The notes: generated from the sequence alone by a model not told the origin. A stretch of 64,000 bases of DNA from Lumbricus terrestris (GCA_949752735.1 OX457041.1:28743900-28807899), one strand, 5' to 3'; positions 1 through 13,005 are shown, numbered from the stretch's first letter. A program made the numbers and translations.

Positions 1-35
1 TAGCCAGAGGTAAAAATTAATTTTGACTCTGCCAA

Positions 36-258
36 AACTTTTGCCCTGCCAGAAAATTGTCCTGTCAGATTTTGTTCTCTTCATAAACTTTTGCCCTGCC
101 AGAACTTTTGCCCTGCCCAAGAGCGGACGGATGTGAACAGTAAGAAGCAATATGCCCGAACAAATTCTCCCATGGTAAAATTTCTGGCAGGGCAACGACC
201 AGGGCAACAGCCAGGGCAAGGGCTTTTTTACCAGGGCATTTGCCCTGCCATGCCCTGG
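36..258. repeat. Cluster of CAGGGCA / TGCCCTG motifs
   Basis: The heptamer TGCCCTG and its complement CAGGGCA recur about ten times in some 220 bp. The longer form AACTTTTGCCCTGCC occurs three times (36-50, 86-100, 103-117). From 187 the motif switches to the opposite orientation (CAGGGCAA near 188, 199 and 212) and then occurs in both. Motif clusters in both orientations are typical of subterminal regions of some DNA transposons, but no terminal inverted repeat or target duplication can be seen because the window starts here. No gene is supported; the short frame across 91-294 is a by-product of the repeats. Confidence 0.6.
231..258. repeat. Perfect 9-bp inverted repeat (hairpin)
   Basis: CCAGGGCAT at 231-239 is followed by a 10-nt spacer and its exact reverse complement ATGCCCTGG at 250-258. 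It lies inside the CAGGGCA cluster and is built from the same motif. Confidence 0.7.
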
Positions 259-435
259 CGTAGCGCCGCCACTGCTGCTACAGCAAGCAGATGAGCAAAA
301 CATACCACTATTCAGAAGGTACAAGCATATGCATTTGAAGATTTTCGCTTCCTTTGGTTGAGCTGTTCAAAATAGAAAACGTGAAGTCTAGCGTGTAGAT
401 CTGAACACACAGTAACTGTTCTGTTGTCTGTTAGG
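259..435. other. Unique-looking flank left of the satellite array
   Basis: No repeat, RNA gene or plausible coding region is visible. Base composition is balanced compared with the array that follows. The array begins abruptly near 436, where GAGAATTGACGAAAG first appears directly after TCTGTTAGG. Confidence 0.5.
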
Positions 436-1757
436 GAGAATTGACGAAAGAAAGAATGGAAATCGACAGAAACAACACATACAGACAGCGACGACAAAGA
501 AAAGAAAAGAAATACATCAGATATCAAGGACTGAGAGAATTGACGAAAGAAAGAATGGAAATCGACAGCAGAAGCAAAAAACACACACAGTGACGACAAA
601 GAAAAGGAAAGAAATACATCAGAAATCAAGGACTGAGAGAATTGACGAAAGAAAGAATGGAAATCGACAGCAGAAAAAACAAATACAGACAGCGACGACA
701 AAGAAAAGGAAAGAAATACATCAGAAATCAAGGACTGAGAGAATTGACGAAAGAAAGAATGGAAATCGACAGCAGAATCAACAAATACAGACAGTGACGA
801 CAAAGAAAAGGAAAGAAATACATCAGAAATCAAGGACTGAGAGAATTGACGAAAGAAAGAATGGAAATCGACAGCAGAATCAACAAATACAGACAGTGAC
901 GACAAAGAAAAGGAAAGAAATACATCAGAAATCAAGGACTGAGAGAATTGACGAAAGAAAGAATGGAAATCGACAGAAACAACACATACAGACAGCGACG
1001 ACAAAGAAAAGGAAAGAAATACATCAGAAATCAAGGACTGAGAGAAATGACGAAAGAAAGAATGGAAATCGACAGCAGAAACAACAAATACAGACAGTGA
1101 CAACAAAGAAAAAAAAAGAAATACATCAGAAATCAAGGACTGAGAGAATTGACGAAAGAAAGAATGGAAATCGACAGCAGAAACAACAAATACAGACAGT
1201 GACGACAAAGAAAAGGAAAGAAATACATCAGAAATCAAGGACTGAGAGAATTGACGAAAGAAAGAATGGAAATCGACAGCAGAAACAACAAATACAGACA
1301 GTGACGACAAAGAAAAGGAAAGAACTACATCAGAAATCAAGGACTGAGAGAATTGACGAAAGAAAGAGTGGGAAAACAACAGCAGAAATATAAACAGACA
1401 GTGATGACATAAGAAAGACAAAGAAATGCATCAGAAATCAAGGACTGAGAGAATTGACGAAAGAAAGAATGGAAATCGACAGCAGAGTCAACAAATACAG
1501 ACAGTGACGACAGAGAAAAGGAAAGAAATACATCAGAAATCAAGGACTGAGAGAATTGACAAAAGAAAGAATGGAAATCGACAGCAGAAACAACAAATAC
1601 AGACAGTGACGACAAAGAAAAAGAAAGAAATACAACAGAAATCAAGGACTGAGAGAATTGACGAAAGAAAGAATGGAAATCGACAGCAAGAAACAACAAA
1701 TACAGACAGTGACGACAAAGAAAAGGAAAAAAATACATCAGAAATCAACGACTGAGG

Positions 1758-1862
1758 GAATTGACGAAAGAAAGTGTGAGAAAACAACAGCAGACATTAC
1801 AGACAGACACTGTCCAACTGTGTTTCTGCTGACGTTGTCTCCACTCTAACTTTCGTCAATTC
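1758..1862. repeat. Fold-back element 1
   Basis: First of 33 copies. The left arm starts GAATTGACGAAAG and the right arm ends CTTTCGTCAATTC; both come from monomer sequence in opposite orientations. Arms are about 50 nt, imperfect, with a very short loop. This copy has a unique centre (TGTCCAACTG) and TTGTCTCCACTC in the right arm. Right edge is class A (TTCTGATTGACG). Confidence 0.85.
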
Positions 1863-2382
1863 TGATTGACGAAGAGAGATAGAGAAAAAGATTGACAGCA
1901 GAAATAAAGGACTGAGAGAATTGACGAAAGAAAGAGTGGGGAAACAACAGCAGAAACATAAACAGACAGTGACGACATAAGAAAGAGAAAGAAATACATC
2001 AGAAATCAAGGACTGAGAGAATTGACGAAAGAAAGAATGGAAATCGACAGCAGAAACAACAAATACAGACAGTGACGACAAAGAAAAGGAAAGAAATACA
2101 TGGGAAATCAAGGACTGAGAGAATTGACGAAAGAAAGAATGGAAATCGACAGCAGAAACAACAAATACATAAAGTAACGACAAAGAAAAGGAAAGAAATA
2201 CAACAGAAATCAAGGACTGAGAGAATTGACGAAAGAAAGAATGGAAATCGACAGCAGAAACAACAAATACAGACAGTGACGACAAAGAAAAGGAAAGAAA
2301 TACATCAGAAATCAAGAACTGAGAGAATTGACGAAAGAAAGAATGGAAATCGACAGCAGAAACAACAAATACAGACAGTGAC

Positions 2383-2484
2383 GACAAAGAAAAGGAAAGA
2401 AATACATCAGAAATCAAGGACTGAGAGAATTGACGAAAGAAAGAATGGAAATCGACAGCAGAAACAACAAATACAGACAGCGAC
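2383..2484 (+). repeat. Representative 102-bp monomer
   Basis: This unit runs from GACAAAGAAAAGG to the next GACAAAG. It carries the usual landmarks in order: GGAAAGAAATACATCAG, TCAAGGACTGAGAG, ATTGACGAAAGAAAG, ATGGAAATCGACAGCAG and AACAACAAATACAGACAG. The two TGACGA motifs split it into a 50-bp and a 52-bp half whose A-rich tracts partly align, which suggests the monomer arose by doubling of an about 51-bp ancestor. Confidence 0.85.
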
Positions 2485-3344
2485 GACAAAGAAAAGGAAA
2501 GAAATACATCGGAAATCAAGGACTGAGAGAATTGACGAAAGAAAGAATGGAAATCGACAGCAGAGTCAACAAATACAGACAGCGACGACAAAGAAAAGGA
2601 AAGAAATACAACAGAAATCAAGAACTGAGAGAATTGACGAAAGAAAGAATGGAAATCGACAGCAGAAACAACAAATACAGACAGTGACGACAAAGAAAAG
2701 GAAAGAAATACATCAGAAATCAAGGACTGAGAGAATTGACGAAAGAAAGAATGGAAATCGACAGCAGAAACAACAAATACAGACAGTGACGACAAAGATA
2801 AGGAAAGAAATACATGGGAAATCAAGGACTGAGAGAATTGACGAAAGAAAGAATGGAAATCGACAGCAGAAACAACAAATACAGACTGTGACGACAAAGA
2901 AAAGGAAAGAAATACATCAGATATCAAGGACTGAGAGAATTGACAAAAGAAAGAATGGAAATCGACAGCAGAAACAACAAATACAGACAGTGACGACAAA
3001 GAAAAGGAAAAAATACATCAGAAATCAAGGACTGAGAGAATTGACGAAAGAAAGAATTGAAATCGACAGCAGAAACAACAAACACAGACTGTGACGACAA
3101 AGAAAAGGAAAGAAATACATGGGAAATCAAGGACTGAGAGAATTGACGAAAGAAAGAATGGAAATCGACAGCAGGAAACAACAAATACAGACAGTGACGA
3201 CAAAGAAAAGGAAAGAAATACATGGGAAATCAAGGACTGAGAGAATTGACGAAAGAAAGAATGGAAATCGACAGCAGAAACAACAAATACAGACAGTGAC
3301 GACAAAGAAAAGGAAAAAAATACATCAGAAATCAAGGACTGAGG

Positions 3345-3448
3345 GAATTGACGAAAGAAAGTGTGGGAAAACAACAGCAGACATTACAGACAGACACTGT
3401 CCGTCTGTGTTTCTGCTGACGTTGTCCCACTCTAACTTTCGTCAATTC
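3345..3448. repeat. Fold-back element 2
   Basis: The right arm has one C fewer (TTGTCCCACTC). Right edge class A. Confidence 0.85.
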
Positions 3449-4783
3449 TGATTGACGAAGAAAGATAGAGAAAAAGATTGACAGCAGAAATCAAGGACTG
3501 AGAGAATTGACGAAAGAAAGAATGGAAATCGACAGCAGAAACAACAAATACAGTCAGCGACGACAAAGAAAAGGAAAGAAATACATCAGAAATCAAGGAC
3601 TGAGAGAATTGACGAAAGAAAGAATGGAAATCGACAGCAGAAACAACAAATACAGACAGTGACGACAAAGAAAAGGAAAGAAATACATCAGAAATCAAGG
3701 ACTGAGAGAATTGACGAAAGAAAGAATGGAAATCGACATCAGAGTCAACAAATACAGACAGTGACGACAAAGAAAAGGAAAGAAATACAACAGAAATCAA
3801 GGACTGAGAGAATTGACGAAAGAAAGAATGGAAATCGACAGCAGAAACAACAAATACAGACAGTGACGACAAAGAAAAGGAAAGAAATACATCAGAAATC
3901 AAGGACTGAGAGAATTGACGAAAGAAAGAATGGAAATCGACAGCAGAATCAACAAATACAGACAGTGACGACAAAGAAAAGGAAAGAAATACATCAGAAA
4001 TCAAGGACTGAGAGAATTGACGAAAGAAAGAATGGAAATCGACAGCAGAAACAACAAATACAGACAGTGACGACAAAGTAAAGGAAAGAAATACATCAGA
4101 AATCAAGGACTGAGAGAATTGACGAAAGAAAGAATGGAAATCGACAGCAGAAACAACAAATACAGACAGCGACGACAAAGAAAAGGAAAGAAATACATCA
4201 GAAATCAAGGACTGAGAGAATTGACGAAAGAAAAAATGGAAACCAACAGCAGAAACAACAAATACAGACAGTTACGACAAAGAAAAGGAAAGAAATACAT
4301 CAGAAATCAAGGACTGAGAGAATTGACGAAAGAAAGAATGGAAATCGACAGCAGGAAACAACAAATGCAGACAGTGACGACAAAGAAAAGGAAAGAAATA
4401 CATCAGAAATCAAGGACTGAGAGAATTGACGAAAGAAAGAATGGAAATCGACAGCAGAAACAACAAATACAGACAGTGACGACAAAGCAAAGGAAACAAA
4501 TACATCAAAAATCAAGGACTGAGAGAATTGACGAAAGAAAGAATGGAAATCGACAGCAGAAACAATAAATACAGACAGTGACGACAAAGAAAAGGAAAGA
4601 AATACATCAGAAATCAAGGACTGAGAGAATTGACGAAAGAAAGAATGGAAATCGACAGCAGAAACAACAAATACAGACAGTGACGAGAAAGAAAAGGAAA
4701 GAAATACATCAGAAATCAAGGACAGAGAGAATTGACGAAAGAAAGAATGGAAATCGACAGCAGAAACAACAAATACAGAAAGT

Positions 4784-5362
4784 CGTAATCGTAATCGTAA
4801 TCTCCTAATTTCTAAAGCGCCACTGGAAAGCCAAGCGCGGGGCACCGGCTTATTCACGAGCGCTGCGTTGAGTTAGGAGGGTTGTCCGTGAGAGTAGTCC
4901 GTGGTGGTCCGGGTCGAGTTACCATAGGATCAGGATCAAATGCGTTGAGTCAAAAGGGTTGTCCGTAAGAGTAGTCCATGGTGGTCCGGGTCGAGGTACC
5001 GTATGATCAGAGTGGAACAGCTACTAAGGTGGGTGTCGTCTGAGCCGGGAATTGGAGGGTGGGGGATCAGGTGAAATAGGATAAGAGTTCTTGAACAGGA
5101 GTGTCTTTAGTTTCGAGTGAAAGGCCCGAGGTGTGATGGATAGAGGCGCCTGAGAAAGGTGATGGTGTGTGATTAGTAATGATGGAGTAGGAACTGAAAA
5201 GGATCGGAACTCAGCAGGCAGATCATTCCAAAGGCGTGGTGCTGAGTTGGATATGGCTCGGTTGGAGAACTTGACATGACTTGTGACCGGCGGTCGAGAG
5301 AGTGTAAGGCAGGCGGATGATCGGGTAGAACGGGTAGGCTGGATGGTGAACAGTTCAACAAA
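4784..5362 (-). mobile_element. 5'-truncated CR1/L2-like LINE 3' end, copy 1
   Basis: This 579-bp non-array segment interrupts a monomer. On the minus strand it encodes about 110 residues of the C-terminal tail typical of CR1/L2-type LINE reverse-transcriptase proteins, with landmarks SAPRLWNDLPAEFR and FHSKLKTLLF. The frame ends at a stop at 5024-5026. About 240 bp of 3' UTR follow, then three TTACGA-type repeats at the 3' end instead of poly(A), as in L2/CR1 relatives. The pentamer AAAGT flanks it on both sides (4779-4783 and 5363-5367), consistent with a target-site duplication. The catalytic domain and endonuclease are missing, so the copy is dead on arrival. Annotators could mistake the frame, joined to about 10 array-derived residues, for a gene of 123 residues. 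Confidence 0.88.
4864..5016 (-). repeat. 77-bp tandem duplication in the LINE 3' UTR
   Basis: Two direct copies begin TGCGTTGAGT at 4864 and 4941. They share GGGTTGTCCGT, GAGAGTAGTCC or its variant, and TGGTGGTCCGGGTCGAG. The same pair is present in the other three LINE copies. Confidence 0.8.
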
Positions 5363-5414
5363 AAAGTGACGACAAAGAAAAGGAAAAAAATACATGTGAA
5401 ATCAAGGACTGAGA

Positions 5415-5518
5415 GAATTGACGAAAGAAAGTGTGGGAAAACAAAAGCAGACATTACAGACAGACACTGTCCGTCTGTGTTTCTGCTGACGTTGTCCCCA
5501 CTCTAACTTTCGTCAATA
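5415..5518. repeat. Fold-back element 3
   Basis: Left arm variant AAAACAAAAG; right edge class B (ATACTGAGTGACGAAGC). Lies just right of LINE copy 1. Confidence 0.85.
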
Positions 5519-7362
5519 CTGAGTGACGAAGCAAGATAGAGAGAAAGATTGACAGTAGAAATCAAGGACTGAGAGAATAGACGAAAGAAAGAGTGGGAAA
5601 ACAACAGCAGAAACATAAACAGACAGTGACGACATAAGAAAGAGAAAGAAATACATCAGAAATCAAGGACTGAGAGAATTGACGAAAGAAAGAATGGAAA
5701 TCGACAGCAGAAACAACAAATACAGACAGTGACGACAAAGAAAAGGAAAGAAATACATCAGAAATCAAGGACTGAGAGAATTGACGAAAGAAAGAATGGA
5801 AATCGACAGCAGAAACAACAAATACAGACAGTGACGACAAAGTAAAGGAAAGAAATACATCAGAAATCAAGGACTGAGAGAATTGACGAAAGAAAGAATG
5901 GAAATCGACAGCAGAAACAACAAATACAGACAGCGACGACAAAGAAAAGGAAAGAAATACATCAGAAATCAAGGACTGAGAGAATTGATGAAAGAAAGAA
6001 TGGAAATCGACAGCAGAAACAACAAATACAGACATTGACGACAAAGAAAAGGAAAGAAATACATGAGAAATCAAGGACTGAGAGAATTGACGAAAGAAAG
6101 AATGGAAATCGACAGCAGAAACAACAAATACAGACAGTGACGACAAAGAAAAGGAAAGAAATACATCATAAATCAAGGACTGAGAGAATTGACGAAAGAA
6201 AGAATGGAAATCGACAGCAGAAACAACAAATACAGACATTGACGACAAAGAAAAGGAAAGAAATACATGAGAAATCAACGACTGAGAGAATTGATGAAAG
6301 AAAGAATGGAAATCGACAGCAGAAGCAACAAATACAGACAGTGACGACAAAGAAAGGGAAAGAAATATATCAGAAATCAAGGGCTGAGAGAATTGACGAA
6401 AGAAAGAATGGAAATCGACAGCAGGATACAACAAATACAGACAGTCACGACAAAGAAAAGGAAAGAAATACAACAGAAATCAAGGACTGAGAGAATTGAC
6501 GAAAGAAAGAATGGAAATCGACATCAGACAACAAATACAGACAGTGACGACAAAGAAAAGGAAAGAAATACATCGGAAATCAAGGACTGAGAGAATTGAC
6601 GAAAGAAAGAATGGAAATCGACAGCAGAAACAACAAATACAGACAGTGACGACAAAGAAAAGGAAAGAAATACATCAGAAATCAAGGACTGAGAGAATTG
6701 ACGAAAGAAAGAATGGAAATCGACAGCAGAAACAACAAATACAGACAGTGACGACAAAGTAAAGGAAAGAAATACATCAGAAATCAAGGACTGAGAGAAT
6801 TGACGAAAGAAAGAATGGAAATCGACAGCAGAAACAACAAATACAGACAGCGACGACAAAGAAAAGGAAAGAAATACATCAGAAATCAAGGACTGAGAGA
6901 ATTGACGAAAGAAAAAATGGAAACCAACAGCAGAAACAACAAATACAGACAGTGACGACAAAGAAAAGGAAAGAAATACATCAGAAATCAAGGACTGAGA
7001 GAATTGACGAAAGAAAGAATGGAAATCGACAGCAGGAAACAACAAATGCAGACAGTGACGACAAACAAAAGGAAAGAAATACATCAGAAATCAAGGACTG
7101 AGAGAATTGACGAAAGAAAGAATGGAAATCGACAGCAGAAACAATAAATACAGACAGTGACGACAAAGAAAAGGAAAGAAATACATCAGAAATCAAGGAC
7201 TGAGAGAATTGACGAAAGAAAGAATGGAAATCGACAGCAGAAACAACAAATACAGACAGTGACGAGAAAGAAAAGGAAAGAAATACATCAGAAATCAAGG
7301 ACAGAGAGAATTGATGAAAGAAAGAATGGAAATCGACAGCAGAAACAACAAATACAGAAAGT

Positions 7363-7935
7363 CGTAATCGTAATCTCCTAATTTCTAAAGCGCCACTGGA
7401 AAGCCAAGCGCGGGGCACCGGCTTATTCACGAGCGCTGCGTTGAGTTAGGAGGGTTGTCCGTGAGAGTAGTCCGTGGTGGTCCGGGTCGAGTTACCATAG
7501 GATCAGGATCAAATGCGTTGAGTCAAAAGGGTTGTCCGTAAGAGTAGTCCATGGTGGTCCGGGTCGAGGTACCGTATGATCAGAGTGGAACAGCTACTAA
7601 GGTGGGTGTCGTCTGAGCCGGGAATTGGAGGGTGGGGGATCAGGTGAAACAGGATAAGAGTTCTTGAACAGGAGTGTCTTTAGTTTCGAGTGAAAGGCCC
7701 GAGGTGTGATGGATAGAGGCGCCTGAGGAAGGTGATGGTGTGTGATTAGTAATGATGGAGTAGGAACTGAAAAGGATCGGAACTCAGCAGGCAGATCATT
7801 CCAAAGGCGTGGTGCTGAGTTGGATATGGCTCGGTTGGAGAACTTGAGATGACTTGTGACCGGCGGTCGAGAGAGTGTAAGGCAGGCGGATGATCGGGTA
7901 GAACGGGTAGGCTGGATGGTGAACAGTTCGACAAA
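7363..7935 (-). mobile_element. CR1/L2-like LINE 3' end, copy 2
   Basis: Nearly identical to copy 1 and in the same monomer context. The terminal tail has two rather than three repeat units, which accounts for the 6-bp shorter length. Flanked by AAAGT at 7358-7362 and 7936-7940. It shares with copies 3 and 4 several changes from copy 1 (for example GAAACAGG for GAAATAGG, and GTTCGACAAAAAAG for GTTCAACAAAAAAG), so copy 1 is the outlier. Confidence 0.87.
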
Positions 7936-7987
7936 AAAGTGACGACAAAGAAAAGGAAAAAAATACATGTGAAATCAAGGACTGAGA

Positions 7988-8092
7988 GAATTGACGAAAG
8001 AAAGTGTGGGAAAACAAAAGCAGACATTACAGACAGACACTGTCCGTCTGTGTTTCTGCTGACGTTGTCCCCACTCTAACTTTCGTCAATAC
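7988..8092. repeat. Fold-back element 4
   Basis: Same variant as element 3 (AAAACAAAAG, class B); lies just right of LINE copy 2. Confidence 0.85.
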
Positions 8093-9267
8093 TGAGTGAC
8101 GAAGCAAGATAGAGAGAAAGATTGACAGTAGAAATCAAGGACTGAGAGAATAGACGAAAGAAAGAGTGGGAAAACAACAGCAGAAACATAAACAGACAGT
8201 GACGACATAAGAAAGAGAAAGAAATACATCAGAAATCAAGGACTGAGAGAATTGACGAAAGAAAGAATGGAAATCGACAGCAGAAACAACAAATACAGAC
8301 AGTGACGACAAAGAAAAGGAAAGAAATACATCAGAAATCAAGGACTGAGAGAATTGACGAAAGAAAGAATGGAAATCGACAGCAGAAACAACAAATACAG
8401 ACAGTGACGACAAAGTAAAGGAAAGAAATACATCAGAAATCAAGGACTGAGAGAATTGACGAAAGAAAGAATGGAAATCGACAGCAGAAACAACAAATAC
8501 AGACAGCGACGACAAAGAAAAGGAAAGAAATACATCAGAAATCAAGGACTGAGAGAATTGATGAAAGAAAGAATGGAAATCGACAGCAGAAACAACAAAT
8601 ACAGACATTAACGACAAAGAAAAGGAAAGAAATACATGAGAAATCAAGGACTGAGAGAATTGACGAAAGAAAGAATGGAAATCGACAGCAGAAACAACAA
8701 ATACAGACAGTGACGACAAAGAAAAGGAAAGAAATACATCAGAAATCAAGGACTGAGAGAATTGACGAAAGAAAGAATGGAAATCGACAGCAGAAACAAC
8801 AAATACAGACATTGACGACAAAGAAAAGGAAAGAAATACATGAGAAATCAACGACTGAGAGAATTGATGAAAGAAAGAATGGAAATCGACAGCAGAAGCA
8901 ACAAATACAGACAGTGACGACAAAGAAAGGGAAAGAAATATATCAGAAATCAAGGGCTGAGAGAATTGACGAAAGAAAGAATGGAAATCGACAGCAGGAT
9001 ACAACAAATACAGACAGTGACGACAAAGAAAAGGAAAGAAATACAACAGAAATCAAGGACTGAGAGAATTGACGAAAGAAAGAATGGAAATCGACATCAG
9101 ACAACAAATACAGACAGTGACGACAAAGAAAAGGAAAGAAATACATCAGATATCAAGGACTGAGAGAATTGACAAAAGAAAGAATGGAAATCGACAGCAG
9201 AAACAACAAATACAGACAGTAACGACAAAGAAAAGGAAAAAAATACATGTGAAATCAAGGACTGAGA

Positions 9268-9372
9268 GAATTGACGAAAGAAAGTGTGAGAAAACAACAG
9301 CAGACATTACAGACAGACACTGTCCGTCTGTGTTTCTGCTGACGTTGTCCCCACTCTAACTTTCGTCAATAC
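9268..9372. repeat. Fold-back element 5
   Basis: Left arm variant GTGTGAGAAAAC; right edge class B. Confidence 0.85.
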
Positions 9373-10239
9373 TGAGTGACGAAGCAAGATAGAGAGAAAG
9401 ATTGACAGCAGAAATCAAGGACTGAGAGAATTGACGAAAGAAAGAGTGGGAAAACAACAGCAGAAACATAGACAGTGACGACATAAGAAAGAGAAAGAAA
9501 TACATCAGAAATCAAGGACTGAGAGAATTGACGAAAGAAAGAATGGAAATCGACAGCAGAAACAACAAATACAGACAGTGACGACAAAGAAAAGGAAAGA
9601 AATACATCAGAAATCAAGGACTGAGAGAATTGACGAAAGAAAGAATGGAAATCGACAGCAGAATCAACAAATACAGACAGTGACGACAAAGAAAAGGAAA
9701 GAAATACATCAGAAATCAAGGACTGAGAGAATTGACGAAAGAAAGAATGGAAATCGACAGCAGAAACAACAAATACAGACAGTGACGACAAAGTAAAGCA
9801 AAGAAATACATCAGAAATCAAGGACTGAGAGAATTGACGAAAGAAAGAATGGAAATCGACAGCAGAAACAACAAATACAGACAGCGACGACAAAGAAAAA
9901 GAAAGAAATACATCAGAAATCAAGGACTGAGAGAATTGACGAAAGAAAAAATGGAAACCAACAGCAGAAACAACAAATACAGACAGTGACGACAAAGAAA
10001 AGGAAAGAAATACATCAGAAATCAAGGACTGAGAGAATTGACGAAAGAAAGAATGGAAATCGACAGCAGGAAACAACAAATACAGACAGTGACGACAAAG
10101 AAAAGGAAAGAAATACATGGGAAATCAAGGACTGAGAGAATTGACGAAAGAAAGAATGGAAATCGACAGCAGAAACAACAAATACAGACAGTGACGACAA
10201 AGAAAAGGAAAAAAATACATCAGAAATCAAGGACTGAGA

Positions 10240-10342
10240 GAATTGACGAAAGAAAGTGTGGGAAAACAACAGCAGACATTACAGACAGACACTGTCCGTC
10301 TGTGTTTCTGCTGACGTTGTCCCACTCTAACTTTCGTCAATT
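10240..10342. repeat. Fold-back element 6
   Basis: Left arm GTGTGGG; right arm TTGTCCCACTC; right edge class A. Confidence 0.85.
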
Positions 10343-11673
10343 CTGATTGACGAAGAAAGATAGAGAAAAAGATTGACAGCAGAAATCAAGGACTGAGAGA
10401 ATTGACGAAAGAAAGAATGGAAATCGACAGCAGAAACAACAAATACAGTCAGCGACGACAAAGAAAAGGAAAGAAATACATCAGAAATCAAGGACTGAGA
10501 GAATTGACGAAAGAAAGAATGGAAATTGACAGCAGAAACAACAAATACAGACAGTGACGACAAAGAAAAGGAAAGAAATACATCAGAAATCAAGGACTGA
10601 GAGAATTGACGAAAGAAAGAATGGAAATCGACATCAGAGTCAACAAATACAGACAGTGACGACAAAGAAAAGGAAAGAAATACAACAGAAATCAAGGACT
10701 GAGAGAATTGACGAAAGAAAGAATGGAAATCGACAGCAGAAACAACAAATACAGACAGTGACGACAAAGAAAAGGAAAGAAATACATCAGAAATCAAGGA
10801 CTGAGAGAATTGACGAAAGAAAGAATGGAAATCGACAGCAGAATCAACAAATACAGACAGTGACGACAAAGAAAAGGAAAGAAATACATCAGAAATCAAG
10901 GACTGAGAGAATTGACGAAAGAAAGAATGGAAATCGACAGCAGAAACAACAAATACAGACAGTGACGACAAAGTAAAGGAAAGAAATACATCAGAAATCA
11001 AGGACTGAGAGAATTGACGAAAGAAAGAATGGAAATCGACAGCAGAAACAACAAATACAGACAGCGACGACAAAGAAAAGGAAAGAAATACATCAGAAAT
11101 CAAGGACTGAGAGAATTGACGAAAGAAAAAATGGAAACCAACAGCAGAAACAACAAATACAGACAGTGACGACAAAGAAAAGGAAAGAAATACATCAGAA
11201 ATCAAGGACTGAGAAAATTGACGAAAGAAAGAATGGAAATCGACAGCAGGAAACAACAAATGCAGACAGTGACGACAAAGAAAAGGAAAGAAATACATCA
11301 GAGATCAAGGACTGAGAGAATTGACGAAAGAAAGAATGGAAATCGACAGCAGAAACAACAAATACAGACAGTGACGACAAAGCAAAGGAAACAAATACAT
11401 CAAAAATCAAGGACTGAGAGAATTGACGAAAGAAAGAATGGAAATCGACAGCAGAAACAATAAATACAGACAGTTACGACAAAGAAAAGGAAAGAAATAC
11501 ATCAGAAATCAAGGACTGAGAGAATTGACGAAAGAAAGAATGGAAATCGACAGCAGAAACAACAAATACAGACAGTGACGAGAAAGAAAAGGAAAGAAAT
11601 ACATCAGAAATCAAGGACAGAGAGAATTGACGAAAGAAAGAATGGAAATCGACAGCAGAAACAACAAATACAG

Positions 11674-11678
11674 AAAGT
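11674..11678. other. Empty LINE insertion site
   Basis: The context left of LINE copies 1-4 (a GACGAGAAAG unit, then AAGGACAGAGAG, then ATACAGAAAGT) and the context right of them (GTGACGACAAAG, then AATACATGTGAAATC) are joined here with a single AAAGT and no LINE. This is the same higher-order locus without the insertion. Confidence 0.85.
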
Positions 11679-11725
11679 GACGACAAAGAAAAGGAAAAAA
11701 ATACATGTGAAATCAAGGACTGAGA

Positions 11726-11829
11726 GAATTGACGAAAGAAAGTGTGGGAAAACAAAAGCAGACATTACAGACAGACACTGTCCGTCTGTGTTTCTGCTGA
11801 CGTTGTCCCCACTCTAACTTTCGTCAATA
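11726..11829. repeat. Fold-back element 7
   Basis: AAAACAAAAG left arm with class B edge, as beside the LINE copies, but here the neighbouring site is empty (11674-11678). Confidence 0.85.
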
Positions 11830-13005
11830 CTGAGTGACGAAGCAAGATAGAGAGAAAGATTGACAGTAGAAATCAAGGACTGAGAGAATAGACGAAAGAA
11901 AGAGTGGGAAAACAACAGCAGAAACATAAACAGACAGTGACGACATAAGAAAGAGAAAGAAATACATCAGAAATCAAGGACTGAGAGAATTGACGAAAGA
12001 AAGAATGGAAATCGACAGCAGAAACAACAAATACAGACAGTGACGACAAAGAAAAGGAAAGAAATACATCAGAAATCAAGGACTGAGAGAATTGACGAAA
12101 GAAAGAATGGAAATCGACAGCAGAAACAACAAATACAGACAGTGACGACAAAGTAAAGGAAAGAAATACATCAGAAATCAAGGACTGAGAGAATTGACGA
12201 AAGAAAGAATGGAAATCGACAGCAGAAACAACAAATACAGACAGCGACGACAAAGAAAAGGAAAGAAATACATCAGAAATCAAGGACTGAGAGAATTGAT
12301 GAAAGAAAGAATGGAAATCGACAGCAGAAACAACAAATACAGACATTGACGACAAAGAAAAGGAAAGAAATACATGAGAAATCAAGGACTGAGAGAATTG
12401 ACGAAAGAAAGAATGGAAATCGACAGCAGAAACAACAAATACAGACAGTGACGACAAAGAAAAGGAAAGAAATACATCAGAAATCAAGGACTGAGAGAAT
12501 TGACGAAAGAAAGAATGGAAATCGACAGCAGAAACAACAAATACAGACATTGACGACAAAGAAAAGGAAAGAAATACATGAGAAATCAACGACTGAGAGA
12601 ATTGATGAAAGAAAGAATGGAAATCGACAGCAGAAGCAACAAATACAGACAGTGACGACAAAGAAAGGGAAAGAAATATATCAGAAATCAAGGGCTGAGA
12701 GAATTGACGAAAGAAAGAATGGAAATCGACAGCAGGATACAACAAATACAGACAGTGACGACAAAGAAAAGGAAAGAAATACAACAGAAATCAAGGACTG
12801 AGAGAATTGACGAAAGAAAGAATGGAAATCGACATCAGACAACAAATACAGACAGTGACGACAAAGAAAAGGAAAGAAATACATCAGATATCAAGGACTG
12901 AGAGAATTGACAAAAGAAAGAATGGAAATCGACAGCAGAAACAACAAATACAGACAGTAACGACAAAGAAAAGGAAAAAAATACATGTGAAATCAAGGAC
13001 TGAGA

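Larger units (their letters stand above)
4490..9130 (+). repeat. Tandem higher-order duplication, offset about 2573 bp
   Basis: The block from about 4490 to 6560, including LINE copy 1 and fold-back 3, recurs from about 7070 to 9130 with LINE copy 2 and fold-back 4. Left of the LINE tail the offset is 2579 because of the extra tail repeat in copy 1. The copies part where a GGAAATC unit (6571) faces an AGATATC unit (9144). Confidence 0.75.

Noticed and set aside
91..294. 67-codon plus-strand ORF
   Set aside because: It lies in the CAGGGCA motif cluster and has no recognisable domain.
5024..5395. 123-codon minus-strand gene
   Set aside because: It is the LINE C-terminal tail fused by chance to array sequence; the same is true at 7597, 21755 and 25486.
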